The notes: a model not told the origin generated them from the letters alone. 36,760 bases of DNA from an uncultured Pelagibacteraceae bacterium (GCA_902629955.1 CACOSS010000008.1:1-36760); one strand, 5' to 3'; shown: positions 1 to 8,820, counted from the first letter of the stretch. Numbers and translations: made by a program.

Positions 1-33
1 AAAGTTCGAAATTGAAATTCTTATAAATACCCC

Positions 34-1446
34 ATGAAAAACGAAAATATTTTAAAAACAGAACAACCTATAAAAGTTTCCTGGGAGAAAATTCAAACAG
101 AGATGAAAGCTAAGTTTGGCAAAGATATTTATGACAGTTGGTTAAGAAAAATTTCATTTGAGGAAGAGTTTAACAATTATGTTTTACTATCTGTAACTAC
201 TCGTTTTATTAGAGATTGGATCACTTCTAGATATTTGGATCAAATCCTAAGTATTGTAAGATCTTACAAATCAGAAATAAGCAGAATAGAACTATCGGTT
301 AATGAGGAGAAAAATTATAATGAAATTGAAAAAAAAGATTACAAAAAAAATGATAGCTCAGCTATCAACGTATCATTCATCAAAGATTACGTTTCTAATT
401 TTAATCGTATCGACCCAAACAAAAGCTTCGAAAATTTTGTGACAGGAACAAGTAACAGACTCGCTTTTGAGGCCTCAAAAAAAGTTTCATGCAAAACTTC
501 ACATTATAACCCTTTATATATTTATGGAGGTGTTGGAATGGGAAAAACCCATCTTTTAAATGCAATTGGTCTTAAGCTAAAAGAAGAAAGCAAAGTAATG
601 CTTATTTCTGCTGAAAAATTTATGTACCAATTTGTTAAGTCAATTAAATCAAATGAGATGGTAAAATTTAAAGATAATTTTAGAAATGCTGACGTATTTT
701 TAATTGATGATATTCAATTTATGAATGGTAAAGAAGCAATGCAAGAGGAATTTTTCCATACCTTTAATGCTTTACTAGACAAAGGATCGCAAATAATTAT
801 TTCTGGTGACAGACCACCAAATAAACTTGCTAGAATCCAGGAAAGAATTAAATCTAGATTTTCGGGCGGATTGGTAATTGATATTCAGCCACCTGACTAT
901 GAATTAAGATATAAAATTATAAAATCAAAAACTGATGAATTGAAAAATTATTATTCAAATCAAGTGAATATATCAGAGGAAATCCAATTATTTTTAAGTA
1001 AGGAAATAAAAAATAGCATAAGAGAGCTAGTTGGGGCCTTGAACAGAATAGTTTCGTTCTCAAGAATTTATAATAAAATACCAAATATATCTGAAACAAA
1101 AATCGTACTTAAAGATTTGCTTAATTATAATGAGAATAAAGTGACTGTTGAGCTTATTCAATCTTTGGTTTGTAAACATTTTAAAATTTCAAAAAATGAA
1201 ATGCTATCTTCCAGAAGATCAAGATATTTAGTTAGACCAAGACAAACTGCGATATATTTAACAAAACTTCTGACATCTAAATCTTTACCTGAAATAGGAA
1301 GGGATTTCTCAAACAGAGACCATACGACTGTTATTCACTCTATAAAAACAATTGAAACACTTAAAAAAGATAACACTGATCTTTGCAGTAGTATTGATAC
1401 TTTAAAAAATCAAATATTATATAATAACCAAAACAATGAAATTTAA
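34..1446 (+). CDS. dnaA: Chromosomal replication initiator DnaA
   Basis: DnaA is the AAA+ ATPase that binds origin boxes and opens the duplex to start replication. The protein has 470 residues, normal for the family. An N-terminal domain I (about 15-90) is followed by a short polar linker. The AAA+ core has Walker A GGVGMGKTH near 165 and Walker B FLIDDIQF near 222. The C-terminal helix-turn-helix carries the DnaA signature GRDFSNRDHTTVIHS near 421-435. The start is ATG; only 33 bases precede it in the window. A TATAAA lies at 22-27, but no DnaA-box cluster is seen. The 3' end overlaps dnaN by 11 bases, so the two are probably co-transcribed and translationally coupled. Confidence 0.98.
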   Translation: MKNENILKTEQPIKVSWEKIQTEMKAKFGKDIYDSWLRKISFEEEFNNYVLLSVTTRFIRDWITSRYLDQILSIVRSYKSEISRIELSVNEEKNYNEIEKKDYKKNDSSAINVSFIKDYVSNFNRIDPNKSFENFVTGTSNRLAFEASKKVSCKTSHYNPLYIYGGVGMGKTHLLNAIGLKLKEESKVMLISAEKFMYQFVKSIKSNEMVKFKDNFRNADVFLIDDIQFMNGKEAMQEEFFHTFNALLDKGSQIIISGDRPPNKLARIQERIKSRFSGGLVIDIQPPDYELRYKIIKSKTDELKNYYSNQVNISEEIQLFLSKEIKNSIRELVGALNRIVSFSRIYNKIPNISETKIVLKDLLNYNENKVTVELIQSLVCKHFKISKNEMLSSRRSRYLVRPRQTAIYLTKLLTSKSLPEIGRDFSNRDHTTVIHSIKTIETLKKDNTDLCSSIDTLKNQILYNNQNNEI

Positions 1447-2548
1447 TATAAACCAAAACGATCTCCAACAATCGCTTGGATATTGTCAAGGAGTTATAGA
1501 AAAAAGAAGCACCCTACCAATATTATCTAATATACTTTTAGATGCTTCTGGTTCAAAACTTAAAATTATTGCAACAGACCTTGACCTTGTATTTGTTAAT
1601 GAAATTAAAAATGTTGAAATTATAGAAGAGGGAAAAACGACAACAGTATCCTCTACTTTATATGATATAATAAGAAAATTTAATTCTGGTAAAAAAATTA
1701 ATTTTAATCAGACCAGTGAAAATAAAATTCAATTAGAGTCAGAAAAGTCCATATTTAATCTTAATTGTTTATCCGCTACCGAATTTCCAGTTACTGAGGA
1801 GAGTTTTACTGCAAATGAGTTCTCCATTAAGGCAAAAGAGTTACTAAAATTGTTAAATAAATGTAAATTTTCAGTTTCAAATGACGAAACTAGACATTAC
1901 TTGAGTGGAATTTATATTCACCAAACACGTTCAGATGATAAAACTTATTTAACTGCTGCTGCAACAGACAGCCATCGAATGTCAATTTCAAAGATATTAT
2001 TGAACAAAGAAATTCAATTTGATCCAATAATATTACCAAAAAAAACAATATTTCAGTTAGTTAATTTATTGGAGGATTATGAGGGTGATGTAAAAATCTC
2101 AAATGAAAAATCAAAAATTAAGTTTGAAATGGAAAATAGCATTTTAATTTCAAAATTAATTGATGGAAAATTTCCAAACTATATTCAAGTGATCCCTAAA
2201 AATAATAAAAAAAGATTAGAGGTTGATTTGAAGCTTTTCATAGACTCAGTAGATAGAGTCGCCTCAGTATCATTAGATAAAAAAGATAGTGTAAAATTTA
2301 TTTTAACAAAAGATAAACTAAACTTATCTGTAAATAATACAAGTAGTGGGGATGGAAATGAAACTATAAATGTTTCTTTTGATCATGAATTAAATATTAG
2401 TTTTAATTCAAGATACTTGATAGATATAGCATCACAGTTAGATGGAAATAAGATTGAACTTTACTTAAACGAGACTGGATCACCCGCCTTAATTAAAGAC
2501 CCCTCAGATTTTGATAGCATATATGTTGTCATGCCTATGAAGGGTTAG
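1436..2548 (+). CDS. dnaN: DNA polymerase III beta sliding clamp
   Basis: This is the ring-shaped processivity clamp that tethers polymerase III and repair proteins to DNA. At 370 residues it has full family length and three repeated clamp folds. The N-terminal pattern CQGVIEKRSTLPILSNILL is typical, as are the central TAAATDSHRMS and the C-terminal YVVMPMKG, which ends in the usual VMP(M)xG form that lines the client-binding pocket. The ATG lies inside the end of dnaA, an 11-base overlap. The 3' end overlaps the convergent plsC gene by 14 bases. recF, which often follows dnaN, is absent here. Confidence 0.97.
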   Translation: MKFNINQNDLQQSLGYCQGVIEKRSTLPILSNILLDASGSKLKIIATDLDLVFVNEIKNVEIIEEGKTTTVSSTLYDIIRKFNSGKKINFNQTSENKIQLESEKSIFNLNCLSATEFPVTEESFTANEFSIKAKELLKLLNKCKFSVSNDETRHYLSGIYIHQTRSDDKTYLTAAATDSHRMSISKILLNKEIQFDPIILPKKTIFQLVNLLEDYEGDVKISNEKSKIKFEMENSILISKLIDGKFPNYIQVIPKNNKKRLEVDLKLFIDSVDRVASVSLDKKDSVKFILTKDKLNLSVNNTSSGDGNETINVSFDHELNISFNSRYLIDIASQLDGNKIELYLNETGSPALIKDPSDFDSIYVVMPMKG

Positions 2549-3239
2549 AAGTTTTATTTAAAACCTCATACATTGTATTTTGTAGTGAATTTAAAAATTC
2601 TTTACTTTCGAGACCTGGTTTTATTGGTTTAAGAATTGTTAAGGTTATGTTTTTATTTTTGCTTAATTCTCCATTCTTAGGCCACATCTCTCCAGAATTA
2701 ATTGTAACAGGTAAACAATTTATGTTTAATTCATTATAAATTCTGGCTACCCCTTTTTTAAAATTTGGTCTTTCATGCGGCTCTGTTCGAGTTCCCTGAG
2801 GAAAGATAACTATTGGTCTATTATCTTTAGAAGAAATTCTTATTTCATCTAGAAGATTAATCTTTTCCTTAGATATTTTATCTCTTTCTACAGCTATTGA
2901 TCCAATTTTTTTTAAGTACCATCCAAAAACTGGAATTTTAATTAGTTCTTTTTTTAATATAAATTTTGGTCCTTTAAAAATTGCTTGTAAAAAAAAGGTC
3001 TCAAAAGCTGATTGATGAGTACATGCTATAAAAAACTTTTCATTGCTTAAAATATTTTCTTCTCCTACTATTTTTATATTTGCAGAAAGAAAAAAATTTA
3101 CGCAAAATTTTGACCAGTGTCCCAATATTTTTCCTCCAAAAATAGAAATATTTCTTGGCATTATTAAAGATGGTATAAATGTTATTAAGACCAGAACTAC
3201 ACCGCTATAAAAAATTATTAGAAAAATTTTTTTTGACAT
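2535..3239 (-). CDS. plsC: 1-acyl-sn-glycerol-3-phosphate acyltransferase (PlsC family)
   Basis: The family acylates lysophosphatidic acid to phosphatidic acid at the inner membrane, the second acylation of phospholipid synthesis. The protein has 234 residues with one N-terminal hydrophobic segment (about 5-25). Block I reads CTHQSAFETFF, so the usual HX4D appears as HX4E. The other blocks are present: FILKKELIKIPVFGW, GSIAVERD and FPQGTRTEP, then a late block around CLPVTINSG. It starts with ATG 13 bases after the lysA stop and is the last gene of the argH-lptM-lysA-plsC run. Family assignment is firm; acyl specificity cannot be read from sequence. Confidence 0.93.
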   Translation of the reverse strand: MSKKIFLIIFYSGVVLVLITFIPSLIMPRNISIFGGKILGHWSKFCVNFFLSANIKIVGEENILSNEKFFIACTHQSAFETFFLQAIFKGPKFILKKELIKIPVFGWYLKKIGSIAVERDKISKEKINLLDEIRISSKDNRPIVIFPQGTRTEPHERPNFKKGVARIYNELNINCLPVTINSGEMWPKNGELSKNKNITLTILKPIKPGLESKEFLNSLQNTMYEVLNKTSNPS

Positions 3240-3252
3240 TGAATTAAATTAT

Positions 3253-4470
3253 TTATTGAACAATATTAACTAACTTTTGCCTCTTAAGAATTACTTTTGA
3301 TGATTTATTTTCTATCATTATTTCTGATGCTTTAGGTCTTAAGTTGTAATTTGAGGACAAAGACATTCCATAAGCTCCAACATCACAAATAGCAACATAA
3401 TCTTTTTCATTAAGTTTTTGAAAACCTTTAACTGATAAAAATTTGTCAGTTGTTTCACATACTGGACCTACGAAATCATGTATAGTTTTATTTTTTTTAT
3501 TCCTTTTAATTAAAGGGATAATATTATGATGCGAGCCATACAGAGCTGGCCTCATTAGATCATTCATTGCTGCATCTAAAATTATAAATCTTTTTTTTTC
3601 AGTATTCTTTATATAAATTATTTGAGCAAATAAGACCGCACAATTAGCAATTATTGATCTACCGGGCTCAAAAATAATTTTTACATCATGTTTTTTTAAA
3701 AACTTTTTTATGATTGCACTATATTTTTGGTAATTAAAGGACTTATTTTTTTTTTGGTATTGGACTCCCATTCCACCACCTAAATCTACATAATCAAAGG
3801 AATGTTGAGATTTTTTAATTATTTTATCTAAAACATTTATCATTTTCGAATATGGTTTATAATCTGTAATTTGACTACCTATATGCACACTTAAGCATTT
3901 TACTTTTACAAAACTTGAGTCTTTAAAATTATTTAAAATATTTAAAAAAGCTTTCTCAGTTAAACCGAATTTATCCTCGCGCTTACCGGTTGAAATTTTT
4001 TTTAATGTTTTTGCATCAATATTGGGATTTAACCTAATACCAATATTTACGATGGTTTTTTTTAATTTTGCTAATCTTTCAATCTCAAAGATTTCGCTTT
4101 CTGATTCTGCATTTATAAGTAAAATTTTTTTTTCAATAGCAAACTTTAATTCATCTGTTTTTTTTCCAACTCCTGAGAAAACAATTTTCTTTGGTGATAT
4201 TCCAGCTCTAAAGGCTTGTACCATTTCTCCTTTTGAAACGACATCAGCACCCATTCCCAATTTTTTTACTTCTTTTAAAATTTGTAGGTTACTATTTGAT
4301 TTTACCGAAAAGCATAACAATGGATTTATAGAGTGAAAACTTTTTTGAAAATTCCTGATATTAACTTTTAGTTTTCTTAGTGAGTAGCAATAAGTTGGAG
4401 TACCAAATTTTTTAACTATCTTTGTGCCTTCAACTTTTTCAATGAAAAGTTTATTTTTTTTAAAATGCAT
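3253..4470 (-). CDS. lysA: Diaminopimelate decarboxylase
   Basis: This PLP enzyme decarboxylates meso-diaminopimelate to L-lysine, the last step of lysine synthesis. The 405-residue protein is a fold type III (alanine-racemase-like barrel) decarboxylase. The Schiff-base lysine is K57 in CFSVKSNSN. Other family marks are GADVVSKGE, SVHIGSQI near 195-202, the phosphate-binding DLGGGMGV near 229, FEPGRSI, and the substrate motifs VGPVCETTDKF and CDVGAYGMSL. The ATG overlaps the lptM stop by one base (TAATG), which supports this start and suggests translational coupling. Confidence 0.96.
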   Translation of the reverse strand: MHFKKNKLFIEKVEGTKIVKKFGTPTYCYSLRKLKVNIRNFQKSFHSINPLLCFSVKSNSNLQILKEVKKLGMGADVVSKGEMVQAFRAGISPKKIVFSGVGKKTDELKFAIEKKILLINAESESEIFEIERLAKLKKTIVNIGIRLNPNIDAKTLKKISTGKREDKFGLTEKAFLNILNNFKDSSFVKVKCLSVHIGSQITDYKPYSKMINVLDKIIKKSQHSFDYVDLGGGMGVQYQKKNKSFNYQKYSAIIKKFLKKHDVKIIFEPGRSIIANCAVLFAQIIYIKNTEKKRFIILDAAMNDLMRPALYGSHHNIIPLIKRNKKNKTIHDFVGPVCETTDKFLSVKGFQKLNEKDYVAICDVGAYGMSLSSNYNLRPKASEIMIENKSSKVILKRQKLVNIVQ

Positions 4471-4589
4471 TAAATTAACTTAATTATTTTTAAATGTTTT
4501 TTTTGACCTTGATACTCAGGATCACCTTTTTTTCCACAAGAAAAAACAATTATTGAGCAAACTAAAATTAAAAATATTTTTTTAAACAT
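4470..4589 (-). CDS. lptM: LptM (YifL)-type small outer-membrane lipoprotein
   Basis: A 39-residue ORF. It begins MFKKIFLILVCSIIVFSCGK, a short basic start, a hydrophobic segment and a lipobox with Cys18, followed by GKKGDPEY. That CGxKGxxxY start of the mature part is the hallmark of the LptM/YifL family, which helps the LPS translocon LptDE mature in the outer membrane. Its ATG overlaps the argH end by 8 bases, and its TAA shares one base with the lysA ATG. A small lipoprotein between argH and lysA is a familiar proteobacterial arrangement. Evidence is motif plus context; function in this organism is inferred. Confidence 0.85.
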   Translation of the reverse strand: MFKKIFLILVCSIIVFSCGKKGDPEYQGQKKHLKIIKLI

Positions 4590-5973
4590 GTTTTTTATAT
4601 TTTTTTATCATTTTCTTTATATTTTCAAAAGAAGTTCCACCATAGGATTTTTTTGATTTTACTGAGTTTTCTATGTTAAATAATTTTAACGCATTCTCAT
4701 TTAGTTTTTTATCAACAAGTTTGATTTCGTTGATCGTAAGCTGATTAAGTGTTTTCCCTTTTTTTTCAGCTAGGTTAACTATTTTTGATGTTATTAAATA
4801 TGCTTTTCGAAATGGATATTTATATTCTCGAACAATATAATCAGCAAGATCTGTAGCAGTTGTGTAACCTGTTTCTGCTAATTTTATCATTTTTTTTTTG
4901 TTTATTACAAAATTATTTAAAATTTCTCTCATCAACTGTAAAGATATCTTGATTTGGTCAAAAGACTTGAAAGCTAATTCTTTGTCATCCTGTAGGTCTT
5001 TAAAATAGGATAATGGCAAGCCTTTGAGAATAGTAAGCATTGAAAATAAATTTCCATAAACAATTCCTGTTTTGCCTCTTAAGTATTCAAGTGTATCAGG
5101 GTTTTTCTTTTGAGGCATTATTGAAGATCCTGTAACAACTTTATCTTTTAATTTAATTAAATCAAAAGCATCAGAATTCCATAAAATGAATTCCTCTGCA
5201 AATCTCGATATATGATTTGAGCAAACTGAAATAGAATATAAAAAATCTAAAACGAAGTCTCTATCTGAAACTGTATCAATTGAATTGCCTGTTGGATTTT
5301 TAAATTTTAATTTATTTGTTGTATACTGTCTATCTATATCAAAACTTGTCCCAGCTACAGCAGCTACACCCAATGGATTTTCCAACAATTGTTCTTTATT
5401 ATTTACAAATCTTTTTCTATCTCTAGTTAACATCTCTACATATGCAAGAATGTAATGAGCAAAAGAGATTGGCTGAGCATTTTTTAAATGAGTAAAGCTA
5501 GGCATTACATTAAATATATTTTTTTCAGCTAATTTGATTATTAAGTTTATAGTAGTATCAATCTCCTTAATAATATCCTCTGTGGCTTCCATCATCCAAA
5601 GTTTAAAATCAACTAATACTTGATCATTTCTTGATCTTGCTGTGTGAATAAATCCAGCATCTTCTCCTAATAATTCAAATAATCTTTTTTCTATACTCAT
5701 ATGAATATCTTCAGCTTGATTGTTAAAAGTAAATTTTTTCTTACTTATTTCATTAAAAATTTTCTTTAACCCCCAAACAATTTTATTTTTAACCTGCAAA
5801 GGAATAATTTTTTTTTTTAGCAACATCTCAACATGGACTATTGAAGCTTTAATGTCTTGTTTATAAAGTCTTTTGTCTATATTTAGAGAACTACCTACTT
5901 TTGTAAATAAATTAGAGCTTTTTTTTTTAATTCTGGTGCTCCAAACTGGTTTATTATTTTTATTTTTACTCAT
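4582..5973 (-). CDS. argH: Argininosuccinate lyase
   Basis: ArgH splits argininosuccinate into arginine and fumarate, the last step of arginine synthesis. The fumarase/aspartase superfamily signature SSIMPQKKNP lies near 281-290 and includes the catalytic serine loop. HTARSRNDQV near 110, FTHLKNAQPISFAHY and GVAAVAGTSFDIDR are the other conserved blocks. I chose the ATG at 5973 (MSKNKNN, 463 residues), not the TTG three codons upstream at 5982, because ATG is the stronger codon and the family starts close to the WSTRI segment. Only 23 bases separate it from the divergent tlpA-like gene, so the two promoters must be packed tightly or overlap the coding starts. It is the first gene of a four-gene run. 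Confidence 0.95.
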   Translation of the reverse strand: MSKNKNNKPVWSTRIKKKSSNLFTKVGSSLNIDKRLYKQDIKASIVHVEMLLKKKIIPLQVKNKIVWGLKKIFNEISKKKFTFNNQAEDIHMSIEKRLFELLGEDAGFIHTARSRNDQVLVDFKLWMMEATEDIIKEIDTTINLIIKLAEKNIFNVMPSFTHLKNAQPISFAHYILAYVEMLTRDRKRFVNNKEQLLENPLGVAAVAGTSFDIDRQYTTNKLKFKNPTGNSIDTVSDRDFVLDFLYSISVCSNHISRFAEEFILWNSDAFDLIKLKDKVVTGSSIMPQKKNPDTLEYLRGKTGIVYGNLFSMLTILKGLPLSYFKDLQDDKELAFKSFDQIKISLQLMREILNNFVINKKKMIKLAETGYTTATDLADYIVREYKYPFRKAYLITSKIVNLAEKKGKTLNQLTINEIKLVDKKLNENALKLFNIENSVKSKKSYGGTSFENIKKMIKKYKKHV

Positions 5974-5996
5974 AATATGCAACTATACATTTTAGA

Positions 5997-6527
5997 ATGA
6001 GATTATTAAGCTTAAAATTATTTTTGTTATTTATATATTTATTATTTCCACCAATTACTAGCGCAGAACAAAAACTAGATATAAAAAATCTTAAAATTCA
6101 TAAAGATCCGAAAAAGGTTATTGATATAGTCTTTAGAAATCATGAAGATTTAACCGTTTCACTTGAGGATTTTAAAGATAAGTTGGTTGTTATAAATTTT
6201 TGGGCTACATGGTGTGCTCCGTGTAGAGAGGAGATGCCATCTTTAGACCTTCTTCAATCAAATAAAAAAATGAAAAATTTAATTATCCTCCCCATAAATG
6301 TTGGAAAAGAAAACGTGGATAAGGCAAAGAAATTCTTTAAGGATTTAAAAATTAAAAATCTAAAAATTTATTATGATGACTCAGTTAAACTTGCTAATAA
6401 TTTTTCTTTAATAGGACTCCCAACGACTATCTTAATTAACAAAAACGGAAAAGAGTTTGCTAGAATTTTAGGTTCTATAGATTTTGAGGATAAAGACTTC
6501 ATTGAATGGCTATCAAATTATGATTAA
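5997..6527 (+). CDS. TlpA-like periplasmic thioredoxin-family protein
   Basis: A 176-residue protein with an N-terminal signal or anchor segment (about 5-22, ending PITSAEQK) and a thioredoxin/AhpC-TSA fold. The redox centre is WCAPC (Cys73, Cys76) in NFWATWCAPCREEMPSL, and the cis-proline loop is GLPTT near 141. This is the TlpA/ResA/DsbE class, which reduces disulfides outside the cytoplasm, often in cytochrome c or copper-site assembly. The substrate is unknown and no cytochrome-maturation genes adjoin it. It lies 5 bases upstream of the esterase gene and is probably co-transcribed with it. Confidence 0.88.
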   Translation: MRLLSLKLFLLFIYLLFPPITSAEQKLDIKNLKIHKDPKKVIDIVFRNHEDLTVSLEDFKDKLVVINFWATWCAPCREEMPSLDLLQSNKKMKNLIILPINVGKENVDKAKKFFKDLKIKNLKIYYDDSVKLANNFSLIGLPTTILINKNGKEFARILGSIDFEDKDFIEWLSNYD

Positions 6528-6532
6528 TTTTT

Positions 6533-7183
6533 ATGGAATTTGTTTTAAACTCTAAAATTATTGAGTCTGAAAAGAAAGATAAAATAAAAAATGCAATAAT
6601 ACTTCTCCACGGATATGGAGGTGATGGTTCTGATATAAGTTCAATTGCATACACCTGGCGACGGTTTATAGATAATACAATATTTTTATGTCCTGATGGG
6701 CATGAGACATGCAAATTAAACCCAAATGGTTTTCAATGGTTTGACTTAAGTATAGATGATCAGAATTATGTTATTTCTGAGTCAAAAAAAGCTGAAAAAA
6801 TCCTAATAGAGTATATAGAGCAAATTAAAAAAAAATATAATTTAGAAAATTCCCAAATAATTCTATCAGGATTTAGTCAGGGTTGTATGATGTCAATTAA
6901 TTTAGGTTTAGTTTGTAATGAAAGTTTTAAATCGGTTATAGGATTTTCTGGAAAAATAATTGATAAGGACGATTTAAAAGAAAGAATAATTTCTAAGACA
7001 GATATGTTGCTGTTTCATGGTGACGCAGATGAAGTAGTACCTCCATCAAATTTATTAGAGGTTAAAGATTTCTTAGAGAGAAATAAAATTAAAGTAGATG
7101 TTAATATGATAAAAAATTGCTCTCATCATATTCCTATTGAAGCAATGAGCTTGGCATTAAAATATATAAAAAAAAAAATATAA
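6533..7183 (+). CDS. Carboxylesterase / phospholipase family alpha/beta hydrolase
   Basis: A 216-residue serine hydrolase of the Abhydrolase_2 group (YpfH, acyl-protein thioesterase and bacterial carboxylesterase relatives). The oxyanion-side motif LLHGYGGDG is at 24-32 and the nucleophile elbow GFSQG has Ser115. The acid is Asp166 in HGDADEVVP, and the catalytic His is 198 or 199 in CSHHIPIEA. No signal peptide is visible, so it is probably cytoplasmic. It follows the thioredoxin-like gene by 5 bases. The substrate is unknown; members cleave short acyl esters or acyl-thioesters. Confidence 0.85.
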   Translation: MEFVLNSKIIESEKKDKIKNAIILLHGYGGDGSDISSIAYTWRRFIDNTIFLCPDGHETCKLNPNGFQWFDLSIDDQNYVISESKKAEKILIEYIEQIKKKYNLENSQIILSGFSQGCMMSINLGLVCNESFKSVIGFSGKIIDKDDLKERIISKTDMLLFHGDADEVVPPSNLLEVKDFLERNKIKVDVNMIKNCSHHIPIEAMSLALKYIKKKI

Positions 7184-7244
7184 AAAATTAGATAATTTGA
7201 TTGATAATATTGATTATTAAAATTTAATAAGTTATTCTTAATTT

Positions 7245-7811
7245 ATGACTTTTATTAATAAGGATACATCTCTAGATAATTGTCCTGCATTAGTTCTTAA
7301 TGCAGACTACAGACCTTTAAGTTATTATCCTTTATCTTTGTGGAGCTGGCAAGACTCCGTAAAATCAGTTTTTTTGGATAGAGTATCAATTGTAAATTAT
7401 TATGACAAAATAGTTCATAGCCCGTCATTTAGCATGAAACTTCCAAGTGTAATTGCTCTAAAGAGTTATATTAAACCAATTTCAAATCCAAATTTTACAC
7501 GTTTCAATGTTTTCCTTAGAGATAAATTTAGCTGTCAATATTGTGGCAGCAAAAAAGAACTTACCTTTGATCATTTATTACCAAGATCCAAAGGAGGAAA
7601 AACTGACTGGGATAATGTTGTAACAGCTTGTTCGAGTTGTAATGTTAAAAAAGGTGGGAGACTATTAAATAAATCTGGCATGACGCTTAACCAAGCGCCT
7701 TATCAACCTACAACTGAAGATCTTCATCGAAATGGTAAACATTTTCCACCAAATTTTCTTCATAAAACTTGGATAGATTATTTATATTGGGATGTTGAAC
7801 TAGAACCTTAA
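7245..7811 (+). CDS. HNH endonuclease family protein
   Basis: A 188-residue protein with a C-terminal HNH/McrA-type domain. FSCQYCGSKK gives Cys97 and Cys100, LTFDHLLPRSKGG gives Asp109-His110, DWDNVV follows, and CSSCNVKKGGR gives Cys129 and Cys132. The four cysteines form the structural zinc site and His110 is the likely general base. The N-terminal 90 residues (ALVLNADYRPLSYYPLSLWS) match the stand-alone HNH proteins widespread in alphaproteobacteria, whose role is not settled. There is no methylase nearby, so a restriction function is unsupported. The stop codon directly abuts that of convergent coq7, with no gap. Confidence 0.88.
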   Translation: MTFINKDTSLDNCPALVLNADYRPLSYYPLSLWSWQDSVKSVFLDRVSIVNYYDKIVHSPSFSMKLPSVIALKSYIKPISNPNFTRFNVFLRDKFSCQYCGSKKELTFDHLLPRSKGGKTDWDNVVTACSSCNVKKGGRLLNKSGMTLNQAPYQPTTEDLHRNGKHFPPNFLHKTWIDYLYWDVELEP

Positions 7812-8345
7812 TTATATTTTTTCTGAAACACGAATTGCAATTTTAGATCCAGCTTTTACAATTTTATCGAAAATTGAATAAATCCCATCTTTAGATGCTC
7901 CTTTTTCATATGCTATATCTTTATGATGAAGTTCATCTTCCCTAAATTTAATAATTTTTTCTTTAAGCTCTTTCTCATCTGACTCGATTTGATCAATTTG
8001 GTTTTGGTAATGCTCATCAATTACTTCTTCAACAGATGCTGTGCATAGCATGGCAGCTTTCTTACCTAATAGAGTTGACCCAAAACCTAAACCAACACCT
8101 AGTAAATCCCATAATGGTAAAAATTTTGTAGGTTTGATACTTCTTTTTCTTATTTCTTGCTCAAAATAATTTGCATGTTCTCTTTCATGCTCTTTCATTT
8201 CTTCGATTGTTTTTTTTAGTTCATCATCTTTAACAAATGTATTTAAAGCTAATAATTGTCCTTCATAGATTTTAATCGCACCTCTTTCTCCAGCGTGATC
8301 AACTCTTATGAATTCTTCAATTTTTTTTTTATCGCTTTTTTTCAT
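7812..8345 (-). CDS. coq7: Demethoxyubiquinone hydroxylase, Coq7 family
   Basis: Coq7 is a di-iron monooxygenase that hydroxylates demethoxyubiquinone late in ubiquinone synthesis. The 177-residue protein has the four-helix ferritin-like pattern of iron ligands: Glu20 in RVDHAGERGA, Glu54-x-x-His57 in EREH, the Glu106/107 region of SVEEVIDEHY, and Glu138-x-x-His141 in EDELHH. LLGVGLGFGSTLLGKKAAM is the usual hydrophobic membrane-contact segment. It overlaps the end of dsbB by 17 bases and is last in the yqaA-dsbB-coq7 run. It is a single-domain enzyme, as in many alphaproteobacteria. Confidence 0.94.
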   Translation of the reverse strand: MKKSDKKKIEEFIRVDHAGERGAIKIYEGQLLALNTFVKDDELKKTIEEMKEHEREHANYFEQEIRKRSIKPTKFLPLWDLLGVGLGFGSTLLGKKAAMLCTASVEEVIDEHYQNQIDQIESDEKELKEKIIKFREDELHHKDIAYEKGASKDGIYSIFDKIVKAGSKIAIRVSEKI

Positions 8346-8820
8346 ATTTAATAAATATTAAGAAAGTTATAGTCGTTAAAAACGCAGAAATAAAAGTATT
8401 TATTGTAGCAAGTGATATTCCAAAAATAGCAAAAGTGACATCTTTACAGCTAATTGCTTTATTTTGTAATTGTTTCAGAATCTCACTTTTATCTGTAATG
8501 CTAGCATCAATATTGTTTCCACATACAAACGACTCAGAAATTAAACCACGTTCAATTCCAACGTGATAAATTGCAAGCAACGACCCTGCTAAAAATATTA
8601 TACTCAAAAGCATGAAGGTTAATTTTTCTAAATTTTTGAAAATAATAACTAATACTATTAATATAATTGTTGTAATATATGGAATCCTTTGTAATAGACA
8701 AAGATTACATGGTTTGTGCCCTAAAACAAACTCGACATAAAATGCAAATAAAATCGAAAATACAGAGAAGATTAATATTAAATTCAATACAGTTCTGTGC
8801 TTTAATGGTCTCATTGTCAT
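8329..8820 (-). CDS. dsbB: Disulfide bond formation protein DsbB
   Basis: DsbB is the inner-membrane oxidase that reoxidises DsbA by passing electrons to quinone. The 163-residue protein has four predicted membrane helices. The first periplasmic loop carries CNLC (Cys38, Cys41) in GHKPCNLCLLQRIPY, a strong DsbB mark. The second loop has Cys100 and Cys125, the pair that interacts with DsbA. The ATG at 8820 overlaps the yqaA stop as ATGA; a second in-frame ATG two codons on is possible. Co-location with coq7, which makes the quinone acceptor, fits functionally. No dsbA lies in the window. Confidence 0.93.
   Translation of the reverse strand: MTMRPLKHRTVLNLILIFSVFSILFAFYVEFVLGHKPCNLCLLQRIPYITTIILIVLVIIFKNLEKLTFMLLSIIFLAGSLLAIYHVGIERGLISESFVCGNNIDASITDKSEILKQLQNKAISCKDVTFAIFGISLATINTFISAFLTTITFLIFIKYEKKR

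Noticed and set aside
4022..4336. 104-codon plus-strand ORF inside lysA
   Set aside because: Antisense to a clear PLP decarboxylase; no motif, no promoter or ribosome site.
5974..5982. TTG start adding three residues to ArgH
   Set aside because: ATG at 5973 is a better codon and leaves normal family length.
6313..6322. CGTGGATAAG resembling an inverted DnaA box
   Set aside because: One mismatch, isolated, and inside the thioredoxin-like coding sequence.
7245..7811. HNH protein as part of a restriction or defence system
   Set aside because: No methylase, specificity subunit or other defence gene adjoins it; stand-alone forms are common in alphaproteobacteria.
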